In this document: piece by piece, positions 7,080 through 10,061 of the stretch
How positions within the stretch are numbered: position 1 is the stretch's first letter
How the letters are laid out: each line of letters begins with the position of its first letter
Assembly (NCBI GenBank): GCA_910586025.1
Contig: CAJUIO010000093.1
Coordinates: forward strand, 3,931-13,991
Reading direction: 5' to 3'
From: an uncultured Lachnospiraceae bacterium
Lineage (GTDB): Bacteria > Bacillota > Clostridia > Lachnospirales > Lachnospiraceae
Length of the DNA: 10,061 nt
Notes under the pieces: model-generated
Databases searched by the model: none
What the model was told of the DNA's origin: nothing
Seen by the model: the letters and a program-made list of their open reading frames with translations, nothing else
Program-made: the position numbers and the translations under genes

Positions 7080-7874
7080 TTATGGTTCCGCAATCCGGCT
7101 TACCCCCACATAGACATTGGAGATGCTGTACCAGGTAGGAAAATCCACGATTCCGGACTGGGGCAGATTAAAGATTCCCTGGAAGGTTCTCACCGCGCCT
7201 GCCGTGGCCGGCCCGTAGATCCCGTCCGCGGAAACGGTGGGAATCGCCGGATAGTTTCTGGCGATCCGGTTCAGCTGCGTCTGGATCTGTCTCACCTTAT
7301 CCCCTGTCGATCCGATGGTCAGATTGTAGCCGGGCCAGGAGGAAGGCACTCCGGACACGCTCACCGCCGAGTTGATGTACATGTCGCTTCCGTAGTAATA
7401 GCGGATAATCTCTATGGGAGAATACCCCTCCCCCGCCAGATACTGGGAGCCCCACTGGCTGAGCCCGTTGCAGGTCACTCTCCTTCCGTCGCAGTAGGAG
7501 GTGAAGATGGGCTGTCTGACCCCGGGCCTTGAAAGGTAATTGGTGAAAACAGAGTCCACGATACGGTCCACATTCCCGTATATATTTCGTCCATGAATCC
7601 ATTTCTGATCATAGGCCGTGGAGGAAGTGATGGTAAAATTATAGCCTTTGTTGCGGTACCATTCCGTATATACCCTGTTCAGAGTAAAGGACATGATCGC
7701 CAGTGTATTTGCATAGATTGCATTCTCATTCCAGGTCGCATAGATCTCCGAGGAGACCACGTTCTTGATGTAATCCCGGTATCTCACGTAATAATTGGTG
7801 GCCGTGGAGTCGTCAGGCACCCCGTCATGCACTACTGTACATGACGGGGTGGTATGACTACACGATTCTGTCAT
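7080..7874 (-). CDS. SleC-like SpoIID-domain + PG_binding_1 protein, probable phage-module lytic enzyme
   Basis: A 264-aa protein with two domains. Residues about 14-163 match the SpoIID/SleC-type fold: DYIKNVVSSEIYATW (34-48) contains the Glu (E43) that aligns with the catalytic acid of SpoIID-type lytic transglycosylases, and GLSQWGSQYLAGEGYS (137-152) is the classic closing motif, followed by EIIRYYYG. Residues about 182-256 form one PG_binding_1 repeat (GSTGDKVRQIQTQLN, DGIYGPAT, TFQGIFNL). From family knowledge, SleC relatives cleave spore cortex glycan and are larger, with an N-terminal pro-region and, in some, further repeats; all are absent here. There is no signal peptide, so release would need the holin, whose TGA stop overlaps this ATG (ATGA). 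I infer an endolysin role. A retained cortex-lytic role cannot be excluded. The first dozen residues do not match the family and coincide with a strong inverted repeat. Confidence 0.8.
   Translation of the reverse strand: MTESCSHTTPSCTVVHDGVPDDSTATNYYVRYRDYIKNVVSSEIYATWNENAIYANTLAIMSFTLNRVYTEWYRNKGYNFTITSSTAYDQKWIHGRNIYGNVDRIVDSVFTNYLSRPGVRQPIFTSYCDGRRVTCNGLSQWGSQYLAGEGYSPIEIIRYYYGSDMYINSAVSVSGVPSSWPGYNLTIGSTGDKVRQIQTQLNRIARNYPAIPTVSADGIYGPATAGAVRTFQGIFNLPQSGIVDFPTWYSISNVYVGVSRIAEP
7818..7851 (-). repeat. Perfect 12-bp inverted repeat in the first codons of the SleC-like gene
   Basis: The arms CACCCCGTCATG (7818-7829) and CATGACGGGGTG (7840-7851) pair perfectly around a ten-base loop. In the mRNA the hairpin begins 20 bases after the start codon and spans codons 8-19. 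Neither strand has a U-run after it, so it is not a rho-independent terminator. Such a GC-rich stem near the start could slow or gate translation of the lytic enzyme. It could also mark a join between a phage leader and a host-derived domain. Confidence 0.75.
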
Positions 7875-8359
7875 TGTTCCTTTTGTTCTATTCTGTTTTT
7901 CAGTACAGCTATGTACTGTCTGAGCCAGTCCGGTACGGGTGCTCCCATTCGTCCCGCATTTTCGATGATGGATAACGCCTCATTAAGCAGATACCACACT
8001 GTTACCATAATGCCAAAAAAGGCTTTCAATTCTGTCTCCACTCCAATTTCAGATGATACGCATAGAATAATATAGTCCACCATCATAGCCACGGCTATCA
8101 CACACAGATATCCGACTTTTTTAATAATCCCTTTTGCCCCTTTTCTTGAATTCCATCCGTATTCCGGGTTATCAGGGTGGTCAATCGCCTCGCTCTTGCC
8201 TGCCAGCATACCTGTCGCATAATCAATGGCCATTGCCACCGCAAGAGCGAGCATTACATAAAGCAGCACTCCCATCCTTGTAAAGAGCCATGCCGCTATT
8301 CCGGACAAAATCCCCGTTATTGCCATTGTCACTGCTTTAACTACACTCATATTCTCCAT
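7871..8359 (-). CDS. Phage holin, holin_4_1/TcdE-type
   Basis: A 162-aa membrane protein with hydrophobic segments at about 8-26, 31-50, 81-101 and 110-127. Its pattern is typical of the toxin-secretion/phage-lysis holin family: IDYATGMLAG after the second segment, then a loop with YGWNSRKGAKGIIKKVGYL (67-85), WYLLNEALSIIENAGRMGAPVPDWL (122-146, two blocks), and a charged C-terminus. Family members form pores in the inner membrane that let endolysins or toxins out. AAGGAG sits nine bases before the ATG. A second Met at codon 4 recalls dual-start holins but has no good spacing to a ribosome binding site. The stop overlaps the start of the SleC-like lytic gene, so the two are probably translated together as a lysis cassette. 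Confidence 0.93.
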   Translation of the reverse strand: MENMSVVKAVTMAITGILSGIAAWLFTRMGVLLYVMLALAVAMAIDYATGMLAGKSEAIDHPDNPEYGWNSRKGAKGIIKKVGYLCVIAVAMMVDYIILCVSSEIGVETELKAFFGIMVTVWYLLNEALSIIENAGRMGAPVPDWLRQYIAVLKNRIEQKEQ

Positions 8360-8372
8360 TTCTTCCGTCTCC

Positions 8373-9290
8373 TTATTTATAGAAAGTCATATTGTTTATC
8401 TGAACACTTCCGGAGCCATATGTTCCTCTGACATCAAGTCTGATTACAGGAGTGTATGCAGATGTTGCATTGCCGGCATACCACAAATCGGATAAATCAA
8501 TTTCCTTCGAAAAATTTACTGATTGTGCCGTTACTGATGTGGCTGTCACTTTTGCAATCTGGGTATTTCTGGAATTTCCTCTTGATCCATCCGGATTTGC
8601 CAAATATGCAAAAAACCACAGCGAAATATCTCTCGATGAAGTGCCTGATGTTAATTTTCCGGTTAAGCTCCCTTCTACTTTCATTTTTTTATAGCCGGCA
8701 TCATTGTTGGTCAGTTTAAGTTTACTTATGTCATATGTAGAGGAAGACACATATGAATAGCTATCTGTCAGAGGACAAAAGGGACTCTTGAATTCCCCGT
8801 CTTCGATACTCTTCTTAAAAGGGATCACTGTATCAGCACCCGGAGCAACATATCCCCAATTCCCTTCCGCATCCTGTGCAAATTTCAGAGGCACTTCCGT
8901 GAGCATCGGACATTCACCGGCAAATATAAGCCTCTTCCACGGTGTCCAGTTTCTGCTATCCCTGTTCCACGCAGCCTTTCGATAATATACCTCCTGATCG
9001 CTTGTCCCCAATGCCAGCTGGCTGATCGCAAATCCATCCGACCCTGACAATGTAATCACATTATAATTTTTGTTTTCACCTGTGGGCGCCGTGGGATTAT
9101 CCATTGCAAAATGCGTATAAGACATGTTCCTCACCCGCGTCACATCATCATCGATCAGAAGATTAAAGTCCTTTCTGCTCGTGGCATTGACCAATGCCAT
9201 GCTCCTGGAAATACTGTCACCCTTCTTTACAAAGGTTCCCTTACATAACTCCCAAAATTTTGTCAGAGCTGCTGTTCCCACTATTGACAT
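8373..9290 (-). CDS. Phage tail fibre protein with pyocin-knob-like region
   Basis: A 305-aa protein. The N-terminus (ALTKFWELCKGTFVKKGD, about 8-25) resembles the attachment end of Firmicutes tail fibres. Residues about 42-124 fit a pyocin-knob-like fold: HFAMDNPTAPTG, then NVITLSGSDGFAISQLAL, ending in the aromatic NWTPWKRLIF that closes this domain. Next comes GNWGYVAPGADTVIPFKK (143-160), a motif common in tail proteins of Clostridia phages. Residues about 175-305 are Ser/Thr/Asn-rich beta sequence, probably the receptor-binding tip. GAGG lies nine bases before the ATG, inside the end of the preceding gene, with a four-base gap between genes. Base composition is more AT-rich than the operon on the left (the 60 bases at 8581-8640 are 40% G+C). 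The protein would sit at the end of a phage tail or tailocin. Confidence 0.82.
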   Translation of the reverse strand: MSIVGTAALTKFWELCKGTFVKKGDSISRSMALVNATSRKDFNLLIDDDVTRVRNMSYTHFAMDNPTAPTGENKNYNVITLSGSDGFAISQLALGTSDQEVYYRKAAWNRDSRNWTPWKRLIFAGECPMLTEVPLKFAQDAEGNWGYVAPGADTVIPFKKSIEDGEFKSPFCPLTDSYSYVSSSTYDISKLKLTNNDAGYKKMKVEGSLTGKLTSGTSSRDISLWFFAYLANPDGSRGNSRNTQIAKVTATSVTAQSVNFSKEIDLSDLWYAGNATSAYTPVIRLDVRGTYGSGSVQINNMTFYK

Positions 9291-9294
9291 ATCC

Positions 9295-10061
9295 CTATAC
9301 CTCGCTTTCCTCTGCCTGATTTATAATTGCCTCCACCTCTTCCGCTGTCATTTCCACCAGACCGGAAGCATCTCCTCCCAGGCCAAGCTGCTGCGAGGTC
9401 AGATCTCCCTGCAGGGTGACATTATTGATGGAAGGTTTGTTTTGAAGAAGGTTGTAATTGCTTAATGCCGCCGCACCTCCCGGCAATACGGCATCTCCGC
9501 TTTGAATGGTATCGATCAGATATCCGAGTTTGTATACCGAAAGCGTTAAATCCCAGTCCGCTTGTACATTTCCTTCCAACTCGACTACACCGTTTTCGCC
9601 TCTTTCAAATAATCGCATCCAGAAAGAGATTTTTATTCCATCCGAATTCGGCGGCCCATTCACAATAAATGTAAGCACAGGAGTTGTATACCAGTTAAGC
9701 TGCCCCATCGATATGGGAAGGAAATCCGTAACATGTTCGATGCCCACTCTCATATGCATACATACGGAACCAAAAAATTCCTTACGATTTAACTCCCCAT
9801 ATCTTACTAAACCAATCGCATGATCTCTACGTGAATCAAGAACATACAGATAATAGGTTTTATCACTTAAATGGGAAAAAGATTCTGCGGGTAAATCGAT
9901 AATTATAGTTCTATCCGAATCCGTGATCGTCTTTGAGCCCTTTAAATAATCTATATACACCTTACTTCCCATTCGATTCAAACTGTTCAATCTCGCCGCA
10001 TTCAGACCCGCCTGCGCAGAAACGCCTCCCACGATTCCTCCCAGCTGATCAATCTGCTCCT
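9295..10061 (-). CDS. Phage tail/baseplate-associated protein, 5' end outside the window
   Basis: The reading frame stays open to the right edge and its upstream codons read as plausible protein (EQIDQLGG before IVGGVSAQAGLNAARLNSL), so I treat it as 5'-partial. An internal GTG at 10032 would give 245 aa, but its GGAGG lies only four bases away. The visible part has a helical N-terminus, a beta-rich middle (about 24-170 counted from that GTG), and a C-terminal stretch SNYNLLQNKPSINNVTLQGD (about 191-210), the linker found in many Firmicutes tail fibre and baseplate proteins. It ends in an acidic helix (MTAEEVEAIINQAEESEV). The tail-fibre gene follows after four bases. I infer a tail-tip or baseplate protein carrying the fibre; no enzyme motif is visible. 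Confidence 0.7.
   Translation of the reverse strand, partial: EQIDQLGGIVGGVSAQAGLNAARLNSLNRMGSKVYIDYLKGSKTITDSDRTIIIDLPAESFSHLSDKTYYLYVLDSRRDHAIGLVRYGELNRKEFFGSVCMHMRVGIEHVTDFLPISMGQLNWYTTPVLTFIVNGPPNSDGIKISFWMRLFERGENGVVELEGNVQADWDLTLSVYKLGYLIDTIQSGDAVLPGGAAALSNYNLLQNKPSINNVTLQGDLTSQQLGLGGDASGLVEMTAEEVEAIINQAEESEV

Noticed and set aside
8348..8359. Dual-start holin (Met1 and Met4)
   Set aside because: Only the first Met has a well-spaced ribosome binding site; the second has no separate site beyond a GGAG three bases away, so a lambda-type holin/antiholin pair is not supported.
7080..10061. Complete prophage or tailocin
   Set aside because: Only tail-end and lysis genes are present; capsid, terminase, integrase and att sites are not in the window, so the type of element cannot be decided.

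Overview
All genes in this window lie on the minus strand, so they are transcribed from the right edge towards the left. The protein families point to an anaerobic, spore-forming Firmicute, most likely a gut Lachnospiraceae-type Clostridium. The clues are a SleC-like SpoIID/peptidoglycan-binding protein, a TcdE-type holin, Clostridia-style phage tail proteins, and a pair that looks like the DUF5716/DUF5717 families I associate with Lachnospiraceae. The species cannot be named from the sequence.

Right part (about 7.08-10.06 kb) is the end of a phage-like late module. In transcription order it holds a tail/baseplate-associated protein cut by the window edge, a tail fibre with a pyocin-knob-like region, a four-segment holin, and a short SleC-like SpoIID + PG_binding_1 protein whose start overlaps the holin stop (ATGA). 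This is the usual tail-fibre, holin, endolysin order, but the lytic enzyme belongs to a family better known from spore cortex hydrolysis. A perfect 12-bp inverted repeat lies in its first codons. No integrase, tRNA or att site is visible, so an intact prophage, a remnant and a domesticated tail-like element cannot be told apart.

Left part (about 0-7.05 kb) is a tightly packed four-gene operon of poorly characterised proteins. It begins at a promoter-like sequence (extended -10 overlapped by a palindrome) in the 91-bp gap at 6989-7079. The order is a 1185-aa protein with N-terminal beta-sandwich-like regions followed by a long helical-repeat solenoid (probable DUF5717), a 436-aa Hsp70/actin-fold protein with degenerate nucleotide-binding loops (probable DUF5716), a TPR-type protein of about 278 aa, and a coiled-coil protein of about 395 aa with a central two-helix membrane hairpin. 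Gaps of 27-36 bases and ribosome-binding sites near or overlapping preceding stops argue for co-expression. I infer a cytoplasmic scaffold and Hsp70-like switch held at the membrane by the last protein. The function is unknown, and this is the part of the window most likely to be an undescribed system.

All gaps between genes are shorter than 100 bases. I see no RNA genes, CRISPR arrays, insertion sequences or convincing terminators.
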